From: an uncultured Clostridia bacterium
GTDB taxonomy: Bacteria; Bacillota; Clostridia; Saccharofermentanales; Saccharofermentanaceae
Length of the DNA: 64,000 nucleotides
Reading direction: 5' to 3'
Assembly: GCA_947303185.1 (NCBI GenBank)
Contig: CAMYXF010000003.1
Span: forward strand, 62,001-126,000
The first letter of the stretch is position 1, and each line of letters opens with the position of its first letter. A model generated the notes under the pieces. It made no database searches. It was not told the DNA's origin and worked only from the letters and a program-made list of their open reading frames with translations. Below are positions 42,777 to 51,432 of this stretch, piece by piece. The translations under genes and the position numbers were made by a program.

Positions 42777-43586
42777 TCAGAAATCCAGCGAATCTTTGGG
42801 ATATCCTGTGATCCAAACGATATCGTCGCCGGGAAAATATGATCCCCTGATATACTGCGAAGAAGATCTGATCATGTCATCGAAATCCATCTGCTCGTTG
42901 CCTGAAACCCGGTTCAAAGTAATCTCGGCATGAGTAGACTTCGGGTGGCAGGTTATACCGGATTCCTTCAATGCATCGAACCATATATCTTTCACTTCAA
43001 TGAAATGAACTATTCCTTTGTAATCACTGGCTTTAAGTTTATCGAGCGCTGTCTGAAGCTCACTGATTTTTACGCCGGCTCTCACATACACCCTGAATGT
43101 CGTATTGAATCTGGTGACATCATCAAGGTATTCGTCAGCATTTGTGACTGAACCATATTTCATCGGATATTTATCAAGCGAGATTTCCTTGTCGTATATA
43201 TTGAAATCTTCGACGACTAAAAATTCGTCAAAGCATCCGTCGATAATGTCCTCGATCTCGTTGTCCATAACACCTGCATAATAGTAGTGGACGTAATTTT
43301 CGTAGAGGATTTTTCCTTTCCAGTCGCACGTGCCTTCCATATACGTTCCTTCTTCGGTGTAGCAATAGAAATTGAGTTCCTCTTTAAAATCCGGAAGGAT
43401 GGGATTTCTGTCGCTGAGCTCATAGCATTTAAATGACTGCCCGTAGGACGTCTTCAACTGCTTCACGATTCTGCCCTTAATAATCTCATCGAAGCCGGGC
43501 GTATCGTAAATTACTATCGCTGCAATGGCCGCGAAAATAGCCAGCACTGCAAGCACTTTCAAAATTGTACCGACTGCTTTTTTCAT
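42777..43586 (-). CDS. Single-pass membrane-anchored protein of unknown function
   Basis: The 269-residue protein has one N-terminal helix (about 7-27, VLAVLAIFAAIAAIVIY) with no lipobox Cys or cleavage site, so it is probably a signal anchor with the rest outside. The soluble part is mixed alpha/beta, with KISELQTALDKLKASDYKGI. The ribosome site is GGGG with AGGA close to the ATG. It lies between the esterase gene and the zinc-ribbon repeat gene on the same strand. No family recognised. Confidence 0.7.
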   Translation of the reverse strand: MKKAVGTILKVLAVLAIFAAIAAIVIYDTPGFDEIIKGRIVKQLKTSYGQSFKCYELSDRNPILPDFKEELNFYCYTEEGTYMEGTCDWKGKILYENYVHYYYAGVMDNEIEDIIDGCFDEFLVVEDFNIYDKEISLDKYPMKYGSVTNADEYLDDVTRFNTTFRVYVRAGVKISELQTALDKLKASDYKGIVHFIEVKDIWFDALKESGITCHPKSTHAEITLNRVSGNEQMDFDDMIRSSSQYIRGSYFPGDDIVWITGYPKDSLDF

Positions 43587-43669
43587 TCCTGTTACCCCGT
43601 TTTTGTTTTCGAGATTCCCCTGTTTTTCACTCGAAAAATTCCCATTAAATCTTCACTATTTGTCCCCGT

Positions 43670-45565
43670 TCAGGCCTGCTCTTCTTCCTCTCCAAAATGG
43701 AAAAGTTCCTTATCTGTTTCTATGAGTTTTTCCTTCGCTTCTGCAAAACGTTTTTCCAGATTCTGCTTCTTAACCGCGTAAGTCTCATCCTGCAGCGAAA
43801 GCTTGAAATTCTCTCTTAAGATCTCCACAACATCGTCGAACAATTCATAGTACATGTGGTAACTCCACGCTGAATTTTCCTGCGCGATCTTGATCCTTCC
43901 AGTGATCAGATTAAGAAGTCCTTCAGACATTTTCTGCTCAAGACTAATGTCTTCAAGAGTCCTCCATCTGCCCGCACAGAAAACTCGTGCACGGAGTGCT
44001 TCAAGGTCGTTCGGATGGTTCATCAGAAGCTGCACATAGTCTCTGTCAGCCGCAGTAAAATCACCGAACTTAACTGCAGTTCTGAGATTCTCTCTCGTCT
44101 CTTTTTCCGAAATATCGTTGAGCGTTTTGTTCTGATAAGTCACGCGGTATTTGCGGTCTAAAGCCACAAAAGTTTTGTAGTGAAGCTTGAAACTTTTCTG
44201 CGCCGTCACCATCGCGAAAAGACTCGCCTGGTCTTCTTTTCCTTCAAGCTCATGGAAAGTTTTCACAGGTTCTAACAGCTTTTGGAACTCTTCAAAATAT
44301 GTAAGGTTGTGATAATTCGAATGCTCTTTTGCAGCCTTAAGTCTCTCTTCAATCTTCGGCCACTCGGCATACTTAAGATGATCGTTCAGACGGATGTCCG
44401 GAAGCGCTCTCCACTTGCCCGCACAAAGGATCAGTCCGCGGTTTGCTTCGAAATCACCAGGATCTTCTTCGATCGTCTGCATGAACCTTTTCTCCGCCAG
44501 TTCGAACTCGCCGTTCATGAGTTCTTTCCTTGCCTTCGATACGCGCGAACCGACGAAATTCTCATAGTCGTAAGATACACCGCAATGTGTGCAGACATAG
44601 AGTTTATTCTCGTTGTCGAGCGTAAGATCCGCACCGCACTTGTCGCAGACGGGGTTCTTGATTGTCGGGGCGGGCTTGCTGAATGTCTTGGAAGCGGCGG
44701 CCGGTTTTGTTTTCGTTTTCGCTGCCGCGATATCAGCCTCCGAAGGCTTAAGTTCATCGAGCTCGTTTAACGCCTGCTTGTACTTCTTGTAAACAGGCTC
44801 GACCTCGTTCCTGTAAAACGAATCGGACTTGTCCTTGAGCGCTTTATACTCGCTGTCTCTTGCCGCCTTTTCCTCTTCGTTTTTTTGCTGCTTCTTCTTG
44901 TTCGCAAAAACGGTCGCGATTATTATTCCGGTCAGCAGCGCGAAATAAACCAGCACCGGCCACATCGCGCGGATGTCAGTATTCGAATAGTACTTGCTGT
45001 TCCTGTTATAAAAATCGAATGTGGCAATTAATCCGACGATGCCGAAAATGATCGCTCCGGCCCAGGACGCACCCTTGCCGTCAGTGGTGTTTGCGATCCT
45101 TTTGGCATTGGCATCGATCTCTTCTTTCTGTGCCACTAATTCATGGTACTTGTTCGAGAGCGTGACCACTTCATAAAGCTTCGTGAAATACTCCGACCAC
45201 GTGCCCTGCATGAACCTCTGGTCGTTCCTCAAAAGCTGGCGCAGCTGCTTGTGATCGTTCTTCGGATTGCTCGTGTCGATTTTAAGATTTTTGAGAGCGT
45301 TCATGCCGTCAACGGCGCACGCATATTCGTAAAGGAGATTGAAATCATCCGGCTTCTTGGACATCAGGTATTCGTACTTTTCGAGCGCCTGGGACTTCTG
45401 TCCGTCGTAAACCTGCTTCCTGGCTTCGTCAATGAGATCCGCCCTGTGGAAATCCAGCACGTTAAAGTTCGCACCGCAAAACGGGCAGTCAAACGTATCC
45501 TGGTCTCTGTCTACATCCAGAAAACTTCCGCACTTAGGACACGAATAACTCTTGAGCTCTGCCAT
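43670..45565 (-). CDS. Zinc-ribbon and helical-repeat membrane protein with three repeats
   Basis: The 631-residue protein is a paralogue of 1901-3724. It has an N-terminal ribbon (CPKCGSFLDVDRDQDTFDCP, residue 8 on), a helical repeat, two membrane helices (about 165-215), a second ribbon (CDKCGADL ... CTHCGVSYDYENF, about 307-330) and two more helical repeats. The repeat signature recurs three times: DDFNLLYEYACA, GDFEANRGLILCAGKWRAL and NDLEALRARVFCAGRWRTL. Compared with the first protein the second membrane pair is lost and a third repeat gained. Function unknown; ribbons and repeats point to binding, not catalysis. Confidence 0.82.
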   Translation of the reverse strand: MAELKSYSCPKCGSFLDVDRDQDTFDCPFCGANFNVLDFHRADLIDEARKQVYDGQKSQALEKYEYLMSKKPDDFNLLYEYACAVDGMNALKNLKIDTSNPKNDHKQLRQLLRNDQRFMQGTWSEYFTKLYEVVTLSNKYHELVAQKEEIDANAKRIANTTDGKGASWAGAIIFGIVGLIATFDFYNRNSKYYSNTDIRAMWPVLVYFALLTGIIIATVFANKKKQQKNEEEKAARDSEYKALKDKSDSFYRNEVEPVYKKYKQALNELDELKPSEADIAAAKTKTKPAAASKTFSKPAPTIKNPVCDKCGADLTLDNENKLYVCTHCGVSYDYENFVGSRVSKARKELMNGEFELAEKRFMQTIEEDPGDFEANRGLILCAGKWRALPDIRLNDHLKYAEWPKIEERLKAAKEHSNYHNLTYFEEFQKLLEPVKTFHELEGKEDQASLFAMVTAQKSFKLHYKTFVALDRKYRVTYQNKTLNDISEKETRENLRTAVKFGDFTAADRDYVQLLMNHPNDLEALRARVFCAGRWRTLEDISLEQKMSEGLLNLITGRIKIAQENSAWSYHMYYELFDDVVEILRENFKLSLQDETYAVKKQNLEKRFAEAKEKLIETDKELFHFGEEEEQA

Positions 45566-45667
45566 CGAAAACTACTCCTATAAATGTCTACGTAAAAATA
45601 TCTCCCGCCTGCTAATTGTTCTGTGAGTCCCTTAGGTCTCGTCCGCATTAAGTCTGCTTCACGCCTC

Positions 45668-46459
45668 TTAAGTCTCGTCGGCAACAAAGACCAGCTTATC
45701 GTCCTGAAGCACCAGCGTGCCGTAAGTCTTTTGCTCACTCTGGTACTTCCGCCTGCACACAATAAGTTTGCCGTCGGAAACGCCTTCGATAATGTAATCG
45801 TATTCCTCGCGCTCATTGAGCAGATGGCCGCAGTCATTCCAGACATCGTAAACCGCAACCAGCGTCGAGATTACCCCGCTGCCAAACTCAACGGAAGCGC
45901 ACAATTCCGGACTGCCGTCACCATTCAGATCGCATTCGTAAACAGGACCCATCAATGCCGGCGATACGTCAATTTTCTCGTCGATATAACTTGCAAACGG
46001 CTCATAGATATTCTGGTCCGGCCATTCATTCTGCGGAGTCCCGCTTTGCTGTGTCTCACTCTGCTGTGCGCCGCTCTGTTCGGGCAGCTCCTTCAAACCA
46101 TGCTTGGGCGCAGTTATCTCGCAACTGTCCGTTCCCATGCCATGCGCTTCAATATGACCAGTTACCTTGAATGTTCCTGTGTAGATATCGCCCGATTCCG
46201 TTCTGACGGAATACGAACCCTTAGTCTCGAAAGTCAACCTCCCGATCGAAGTTCTCTCGCCATACGCCTTGATCTCATCGGTCGTCACGCCCGGCTCAAG
46301 TCCGTACTTCGTATAAACCTCGTAGTAAACGCCATTCGTGGTGAGATCCCTGATGTACCCCTCGTCCTGCTGACTTAAGTCCGCCTTCTTCTTGGCGCAA
46401 CCGAACAACGCTAAGCACAAAGCGCAAATCACCGCTAAAGAAATTAACTTCTTCCCCAT
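45668..46459 (-). CDS. Lipoprotein with calcium-loop-like motif
   Basis: The 263-residue protein starts at ATG 46459 (AGGGGAATAG upstream), with signal ending LALFGCAKK. A Gln/Ser/Glu-rich linker (QSGAQQSETQQSGTPQ) separates an N-terminal domain (GRLTFETKGSYSVRTESG) from a C-terminal one holding ECDLNGDGSPELC, a DxDxDG-like loop found in FG-GAP/dockerin-type proteins and also in the lipoprotein at 34509. Function unknown. An extended -10 promoter lies upstream. Confidence 0.75.
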   Translation of the reverse strand: MGKKLISLAVICALCLALFGCAKKKADLSQQDEGYIRDLTTNGVYYEVYTKYGLEPGVTTDEIKAYGERTSIGRLTFETKGSYSVRTESGDIYTGTFKVTGHIEAHGMGTDSCEITAPKHGLKELPEQSGAQQSETQQSGTPQNEWPDQNIYEPFASYIDEKIDVSPALMGPVYECDLNGDGSPELCASVEFGSGVISTLVAVYDVWNDCGHLLNEREEYDYIIEGVSDGKLIVCRRKYQSEQKTYGTLVLQDDKLVFVADET

Positions 46460-46530
46460 ATCTATTCCCCTGATATGCGTTGAAAACCTGGCCGCGATTC
46501 CTGTCATCTTTTTTTGATGACTCCTATATG

Positions 46531-46539
46531 ATTATATCA
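46531..46539 (-). promoter_or_regulatory. Extended -10 promoter for the 45668 lipoprotein
   Basis: The minus strand reads TGATATAAT, between the stop of the 46543 gene and the lipoprotein start. Confidence 0.5.
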
Positions 46540-46542
46540 TCC

Positions 46543-47049
46543 TTAATAAAATGAAGGGCGGTACCTACCAAATGAGTTTTTCTTCTTGGCATTCAAGATG
46601 AGGTAGCTGATGACCGGCGCGATGAACATTGCGAGGTAAACGAGGGTGATCCAGGGCTGGTATTCGACGTAGAACTGCTTGAATGTGAGGCTCCACGGGT
46701 GCTTGATGACGACCCAGCCGAAGAGGTCGATGACGATGCTGATGCCGGACCAGAGGGCGCCGGTTGCCATTGCCTTCTTAATGGTGAGGCCTTCAACCTT
46801 GCGGAGGTAGAGCAGGCCGAAAATCGTGAAGAGGATGATGTTGTAGAGGGGGTGCCACGGCTTGGTCATTTCGTAGCCTTCGCCCAGGCCGGGACCTTGT
46901 GCCATTGAACCCATGTGAAGGACGAGGATGTTGAATATCGTGTGGGCGATTCCGATCCAGGTGACTACGACGTAGCTGATCCAGTACCACAGAAGGGACA
47001 TTCCGATGTCTTTGCCGGAACCGAATTTTCTTAATGACTTTTTGCTCAT
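46543..47049 (-). CDS. Four-helix membrane protein
   Basis: The 168-residue protein has four predicted helices (about 16-46, 70-83, 98-118, 135-155), with a His/Met-rich loop (VLHMGSMAQGPGLGEG). The ribosome site AAAGGAGAAATGTT before ATG 47049 is strong. No family is recognised. It is followed by a lipoprotein gene with its own promoter, so it is probably monocistronic or the head of a loose unit. Confidence 0.7.
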   Translation of the reverse strand: MSKKSLRKFGSGKDIGMSLLWYWISYVVVTWIGIAHTIFNILVLHMGSMAQGPGLGEGYEMTKPWHPLYNIILFTIFGLLYLRKVEGLTIKKAMATGALWSGISIVIDLFGWVVIKHPWSLTFKQFYVEYQPWITLVYLAMFIAPVISYLILNAKKKNSFGRYRPSFY

Positions 47050-47260
47050 AACATTTCTCCTTTGGCGTTCATGTTCTTGTTATGACCAGATTCTAATCGG
47101 CCAAAAGAGAGAATGAATTAGATAAGACTTATATAACTCTTAATTCTTTCTTAAGAGTGCGGAGTGCTCGAAAATGTGGACTTACAGCCAGGTGTTGCCG
47201 CGCTCGAAAAGCGGGACTTCGCAGCCGCCTTCCTACCAGATGTGCTACAGCCGCCCTCCT

Positions 47261-47695
47261 TCACAGCCACTGTATGAACGCGGTCTTGTCGTTGCTGTTG
47301 TAGCCGGCGCCGGCGTAGAAGTTTAAAGTCTCGGGGCGCTTGGAGCCCGTGAGGAGCATCATCTTGTAGCAGTTGTTATCGATAGCGATTTTCTTTGCGT
47401 AGGCAAGGCACTCGCCGGCGTAACCTCTCTTGCGGTAGTCGGCGTGGGTGACGACGTTTTCGATGAAGGCGTAAGGTCTGATGCCACGTGTTAAGTTAGG
47501 GATTATTACGCACACACAGGAGGAGACGATCTTGCCGTCGATCTCGTTGACGATGATGTGGTGGTTGGGGTCTTCGCAGATCTGCTTCCAGGTGTTTGCA
47601 AGGTGGTCGTTCTTTTCGGGAAGGCCGTCTTCGTGCAGATAAAGATAGAGCTCAAGCAGTGCATCCAGTTCGTCGTTTCTTATCTCGCGTACCAT
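47261..47695 (-). CDS. GNAT acetyltransferase
   Basis: The 144-residue protein has the GNAT core: IIVNEIDGKIVSSC (strand 2-3), FIENVVTHADYRKRGYAGECL (acetyl-CoA P-loop RKRGYAG) and LTGSKRPETLNFYAGAGY near the end. ATG 47695 has GGAGG eight bases upstream; an in-frame GTG five codons earlier overlaps that site. Substrate unknown. Between this gene and 47049 lie about 210 bases with no gene that I can see. Confidence 0.9.
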   Translation of the reverse strand: MVREIRNDELDALLELYLYLHEDGLPEKNDHLANTWKQICEDPNHHIIVNEIDGKIVSSCVCVIIPNLTRGIRPYAFIENVVTHADYRKRGYAGECLAYAKKIAIDNNCYKMMLLTGSKRPETLNFYAGAGYNSNDKTAFIQWL

Positions 47696-47733
47696 TTTAT
47701 AGGCCTCCACATTTTCGATATTAGGATAAAAAG

Positions 47734-47739
47734 ATTATA
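47734..47739 (-). promoter_or_regulatory. -10 box for the GNAT gene at 47261
   Basis: The minus strand has a perfect TATAAT about 40 bases before the ATG. No clear -35. Confidence 0.35.
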
Positions 47740-47869
47740 ACGCATGCCAAGCATTTCACTCATTATTGATGACGTTTTGATGCAAAAATGAAGGTAATTT
47801 GAAAAAACGCAGAACTAACCTTGTACACGTAAACGGATGTTTCAAACAAATCTATATGGGGAAATGAAA

Positions 47870-49126
47870 ATGAATAACGAATGGTACAGTTTTGACGACA
47901 ATCAGGTCGACAGCTACATGGATTTTACGACCGGCACTTACACGGAGTTCAACAACAGGAACTACGCTGACAACAGTAGTTTCGTGGCCAACAACAGAAA
48001 TTACGTCGACTTCGGCACAGGCTACGCTGATTTTACGAACGGCACTTATACGGACCTGACGGAGATACGCACGGGCACACCGGTCAAGAAAAAGCGCATC
48101 CGCGCGAGGAACGCTGAGAAGCGCGCAAGAAATGCTCAGAAGAAAGCCAGCAGGGCTGCAAAGAAGGCCGTTAAGGGCAAGAAGAAAAGCGTCGCCGGCA
48201 AGGTGATCTTTGGCACGCTCGCAGCATCAGTCGCAGTCGTTGCGGGAACTTTCCTTGTGAAGGAAGGCGTCGTCCAGGCATGCACGGAGACCATTATCGA
48301 CGAATACTACGCTATCACCGGCGACTCAAAAGAGACCGCTGTAAGCAAGGGAAAGAAGCCTATTGAGGAAGCATTTGAGATCACCGAAGAATGTACCGCT
48401 TACGACACGTCTTCGCCCGCGTATGAGATGGCGCAGGAGATCATGGCGGACCTCTGGCGCGACAACGACATCGACACCGCGTACGAGATCTTCAACTGGA
48501 CGCACTCGAACATCAGCTATCAGTCGATGACGACTTATGAGTCTTTTGAGGAAGCGGCTTTCAACGGTTTCGCGAGAAGAAGCGGCGACTGCTATGTTTA
48601 TTTCGCTTGCTCGAAAATGCTTCTCGACATCGCCGGCATCCCTAACCTCATGGTCGAAAGATACCCCGTCGAGACAAACAGCCACTACTGGAACCTCGTC
48701 CAGATTGACGGCCTCTGGTACCACTGCGATGCAACGGTCTTCAGAGATCACCCTGGTATGTATTTCCTGCTCACCGACGAAGAGATCGACGACGGACATC
48801 ACTCATTTGATTCTTCCCTCTACCCTGAGCGTGCAAGCTACTATGGCGGCGACGATTACTGGGATGATTCTTATGACGTTTACTATGAAGATTCCTACTA
48901 CGATTCTTATGGCGAAGACTCTTATTACGATCCTTACTATGATAACTATGGTGACCCTTATTATTGGGATGATTCATACGTAGATTACGACGAGCCTTAT
49001 GGCGGCTACGGTCCCAACACAGACCCAAACGTTGACTACGAAGATTATGAATATTCATACGCGCCTTATGAGGGCGAGTTCATGGATTCTTTTGAGGATG
49101 CATATGTCGTGAATTACGATAATTAA
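47870..49126 (+). CDS. Transglutaminase-like membrane protein with N-terminal repeats and Tyr/Asp-rich tail
   Basis: The 418-residue protein has three unusual parts. First, N-terminal imperfect repeats (DFTTGTYTEF, DFGTGYADFTNGTYTDL). Second, a Lys/Arg/Ala-rich stretch before one membrane helix (about 118-140). Third, an outside transglutaminase-like domain with the full triad: Cys in SGDCYVY (about 240), His in NSHYWNLV (about 271), Asp in HCDATV (about 286). The last ~90 residues are almost only Tyr, Asp, Gly, Ser, Glu and Trp in DSYYD-like repeats. ATG 47870 has GGGGA at seven bases. It may act as a protease or crosslinker at the cell surface; the tail could be substrate or wall ligand. 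Confidence 0.82.
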   Translation: MNNEWYSFDDNQVDSYMDFTTGTYTEFNNRNYADNSSFVANNRNYVDFGTGYADFTNGTYTDLTEIRTGTPVKKKRIRARNAEKRARNAQKKASRAAKKAVKGKKKSVAGKVIFGTLAASVAVVAGTFLVKEGVVQACTETIIDEYYAITGDSKETAVSKGKKPIEEAFEITEECTAYDTSSPAYEMAQEIMADLWRDNDIDTAYEIFNWTHSNISYQSMTTYESFEEAAFNGFARRSGDCYVYFACSKMLLDIAGIPNLMVERYPVETNSHYWNLVQIDGLWYHCDATVFRDHPGMYFLLTDEEIDDGHHSFDSSLYPERASYYGGDDYWDDSYDVYYEDSYYDSYGEDSYYDPYYDNYGDPYYWDDSYVDYDEPYGGYGPNTDPNVDYEDYEYSYAPYEGEFMDSFEDAYVVNYDN

Positions 49127-49178
49127 ACAGCTCACGTTGTGAACTAGAATTAATCTAATACATATATGACCGATTAAT

Positions 49179-49207
49179 GAGGGTGTCTCAAAACATGAGG
49201 CACCCTC
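49179..49207 (+). terminator. Hairpin terminator after the transglutaminase-like gene
   Basis: GAGGGTGTCTCA (49179-49190) pairs with TGAGGCACCCTC (49196-49207) with one G-U pair. The T-tract is short. It may also serve the convergent gene ending at 49214. Confidence 0.7.
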
Positions 49208-49213
49208 TGTGTT

Positions 49214-50341
49214 TCAAAGCTTATCGAACCAGGCCTTCTTGTCGTAATCTGCGTTCAGATTTGCTTTAATCAACACAAACCTGTCGTAGTTGTACGCGCT
49301 CCGGCCATCTGCCCTGGTCCAGTTTTTGGCTATCAGGTCAGCCATGTCATCGAGCGACATTTTCTCGTATCCGGAAGACCATCCGTGATTGCCGAAATGA
49401 TATGCGACGCGGGTTCCCAAGTTATATACAGAAATGTAGCGGCCGGGATCATGTATGTTATTTCCGTAGCCTTCGTCCCAGAATGAAAGCTCCTGTTCAC
49501 AGGTAAGAAGCAACAGCAATTCCTTTATTATTTCTTTGGAAGGCTGCCCGTCGTAAAAGACCTTTACCTGGTCTCTGTTATCAAATCCGGGTGTTATTTC
49601 GAATCCCAGCTTCTCAATTGCCGGGTACAGTTTTACCTTATAACCGAAATTTATATAGTCGTACTCTTCTTTATAATCATCGATAATCTGAAAAGCCTTT
49701 TTCGCATTTTCAAATTCTTCTTCGGTTGCGCCGGCCTCCCACATATCCGGAAGAACACGCTCCTTATATATCTCAAGATATTCTTTAGAAGACTGCTCAA
49801 GGAGCATATAAGTGCGGACGTAGTCAACGAAGGGATCCCCCAGCCTCGATTTTTCGCAGTTGATAACTATAAAATCATCATCAGGAGTGACCAGGACGCT
49901 CGAGAGATCCATGTTAAGATGGCAGAAAGCATCTTTGTATTTATTTCTGTTTCTGGATAATGCGTGTCCTATAAATCTCAGGTCATCATACTTAACTTTA
50001 GGTTCCAGATGATAAAGCGAGTGTTGCCAGTGAGTCACCTGATGAAATTTCCTGAAGGCCTGAGCCATGATGTCAAAAGCTTTCGGGGCATCTCTTTTCG
50101 CGAGCTCCGACAAAGGCTCACCTTCGACATGGTCCATCTTTAAGACAAACATATCGTCGGTCTCATAAAACTGAACGGGGCTTAAGCCCTCCAGATAGAT
50201 CGACTTCTGCGTGTAGAACTCTTCATGAATGGCCAGCAGCGGATAGTAATCTTTGAAGACCTTGTACTCGAACCCGTGGTAAAGATAGGTCTCGTAGTGC
50301 TCGCCCTTTTTGAGCAACTGCTGTGTGCCGTCGAATTCCAT
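49214..50341 (-). CDS. Degenerate aminoglycoside-phosphotransferase-like kinase
   Basis: The 375-residue protein follows the APH fold (EYKVFKDYYPLLAIHEEF, GEPLSELAKRDAP, AFRKFHQVTH), but the catalytic motif HGDxxxxN reads HLNMDLSSV, with Asn for Asp and Ser for Asn. The metal-binding DxD after it reads INCEKSRLGDP. It is thus likely to be a pseudokinase or to have changed chemistry. A further ~120-residue C-terminal domain (about 255-375) has no recognised motif. It follows the membrane protein gene at 50355 by 13 bases. Confidence 0.65.
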   Translation of the reverse strand: MEFDGTQQLLKKGEHYETYLYHGFEYKVFKDYYPLLAIHEEFYTQKSIYLEGLSPVQFYETDDMFVLKMDHVEGEPLSELAKRDAPKAFDIMAQAFRKFHQVTHWQHSLYHLEPKVKYDDLRFIGHALSRNRNKYKDAFCHLNMDLSSVLVTPDDDFIVINCEKSRLGDPFVDYVRTYMLLEQSSKEYLEIYKERVLPDMWEAGATEEEFENAKKAFQIIDDYKEEYDYINFGYKVKLYPAIEKLGFEITPGFDNRDQVKVFYDGQPSKEIIKELLLLLTCEQELSFWDEGYGNNIHDPGRYISVYNLGTRVAYHFGNHGWSSGYEKMSLDDMADLIAKNWTRADGRSAYNYDRFVLIKANLNADYDKKAWFDKL

Positions 50342-50354
50342 TTTAAGCCCTCCC

Positions 50355-51290
50355 TTATCCGAAAATAAACAATGCGAATGTCAGCAGCAAAACCACTATC
50401 ACTATCGATGACATCCATATTGCCGCCTTCGAAAAACCGAGCCCCCTGACAGGCGCTTCAGCCGCTGCCTGCTTTAAGCCCTTGATTCCCAATATAAGTC
50501 CGGTAACCGCCAGCGCGAGCGTAATGAACACCGTCACAAAAGCAAACATTCCGTTGCCAAAAATATCGTCCTTCCAGCCTTCGAAAGATGAAATATAAAC
50601 CTCACTGCACATTGCCCAAAGGGCAACATATACCGACACGGCTGCGCAAACCGCACCCGGGACTCCAATCTTGATGAAAGGCATCTCCCTGTTGTTGATC
50701 AGATCTGCTGTGAGGTGCGCCTTAGGATTAAACTTCAGGATCAAATTGCAGATGTTCCCGCCGGTCGCGAGTGCCTCCTGCACCTCTCTGCTCCCAACAG
50801 CGTAGACTATTCTCGATGTGTAAAACGTCGGGATACGCATCCTGTTGTTACCATGATAGAACTCGAAAAATACATATCTCGTTCCGCCCAGCGGGGCTTT
50901 CTCATATCCCGTTCTGACCTTGGACAGCTCCCTCGCTTCGGCCATCTGGAACTTGAAAGGACTCAGCGAAGATGTGTATGCCACCCTGCCCGTATCCTCA
51001 TCAACGCAAATTATCGTTTTGATCCTATAGCCGCCTTTGGAAATAAATGTGGTCGTCCTGCCGAAGTTGTTGGCTTGGGTTCCTTTTTTCATCGTTTTTT
51101 TCGCGACCGGGAACAAAACCAGATTGGTGAAATTCGGGAAGCCCATGAATATGAATATCGGCAGGATTATGGTGATCACGTTATAGGCCGGCATATGCAG
51201 GAACCAGCCGGCCACGATGCCCACTAAAATACCGAACGCAAGATAACTTACGATCAGAAGGATTATTGTAGGCACGCTGTTTCTCTTCAT
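50355..51290 (-). CDS. Polytopic membrane protein
   Basis: The 311-residue protein has two N-terminal helices (about 8-30, 36-62), a PH-like soluble region (about 75-200; GYRIKTIICVDEDTGRVAY, RYVFFEFYHG) and three C-terminal helices (about 205-230, 248-270, 288-310). No family known. It has a good promoter and heads a two-gene unit with the degenerate phosphotransferase. Confidence 0.7.
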   Translation of the reverse strand: MKRNSVPTIILLIVSYLAFGILVGIVAGWFLHMPAYNVITIILPIFIFMGFPNFTNLVLFPVAKKTMKKGTQANNFGRTTTFISKGGYRIKTIICVDEDTGRVAYTSSLSPFKFQMAEARELSKVRTGYEKAPLGGTRYVFFEFYHGNNRMRIPTFYTSRIVYAVGSREVQEALATGGNICNLILKFNPKAHLTADLINNREMPFIKIGVPGAVCAAVSVYVALWAMCSEVYISSFEGWKDDIFGNGMFAFVTVFITLALAVTGLILGIKGLKQAAAEAPVRGLGFSKAAIWMSSIVIVVLLLTFALFIFG

Positions 51291-51320
51291 GTGGTTTATT
51301 CCCTATGTGAGTATAGGATA

Positions 51321-51349
51321 ATTATCAAGTATCTTTTCCTTATTAGCAA
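51321..51349 (-). promoter_or_regulatory. Promoter for the 50355-49214 unit
   Basis: TTGCTA (RC of 51344-51349), 17-base spacer, GATAAT (RC of 51321-51326). Confidence 0.55.
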
Positions 51350-51369
51350 TATTGGTTGTCGTGTGGTCG

Positions 51370-51401
51370 AAAACGGGGTGCCTCCCAAAAGAGACACCCC
51401 G
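51370..51401 (-). terminator. Intrinsic terminator after the C11 peptidase gene
   Basis: On the minus strand CGGGGTG plus TCTC pairs with GAGG plus CACCCCG (51374-51384 with 51391-51401), followed by TTTT. It resembles the hairpin at 49179-49207. Confidence 0.75.
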
Positions 51402-51432
51402 TAAACTCAGGAAACTATTAGAACGAATTGTA

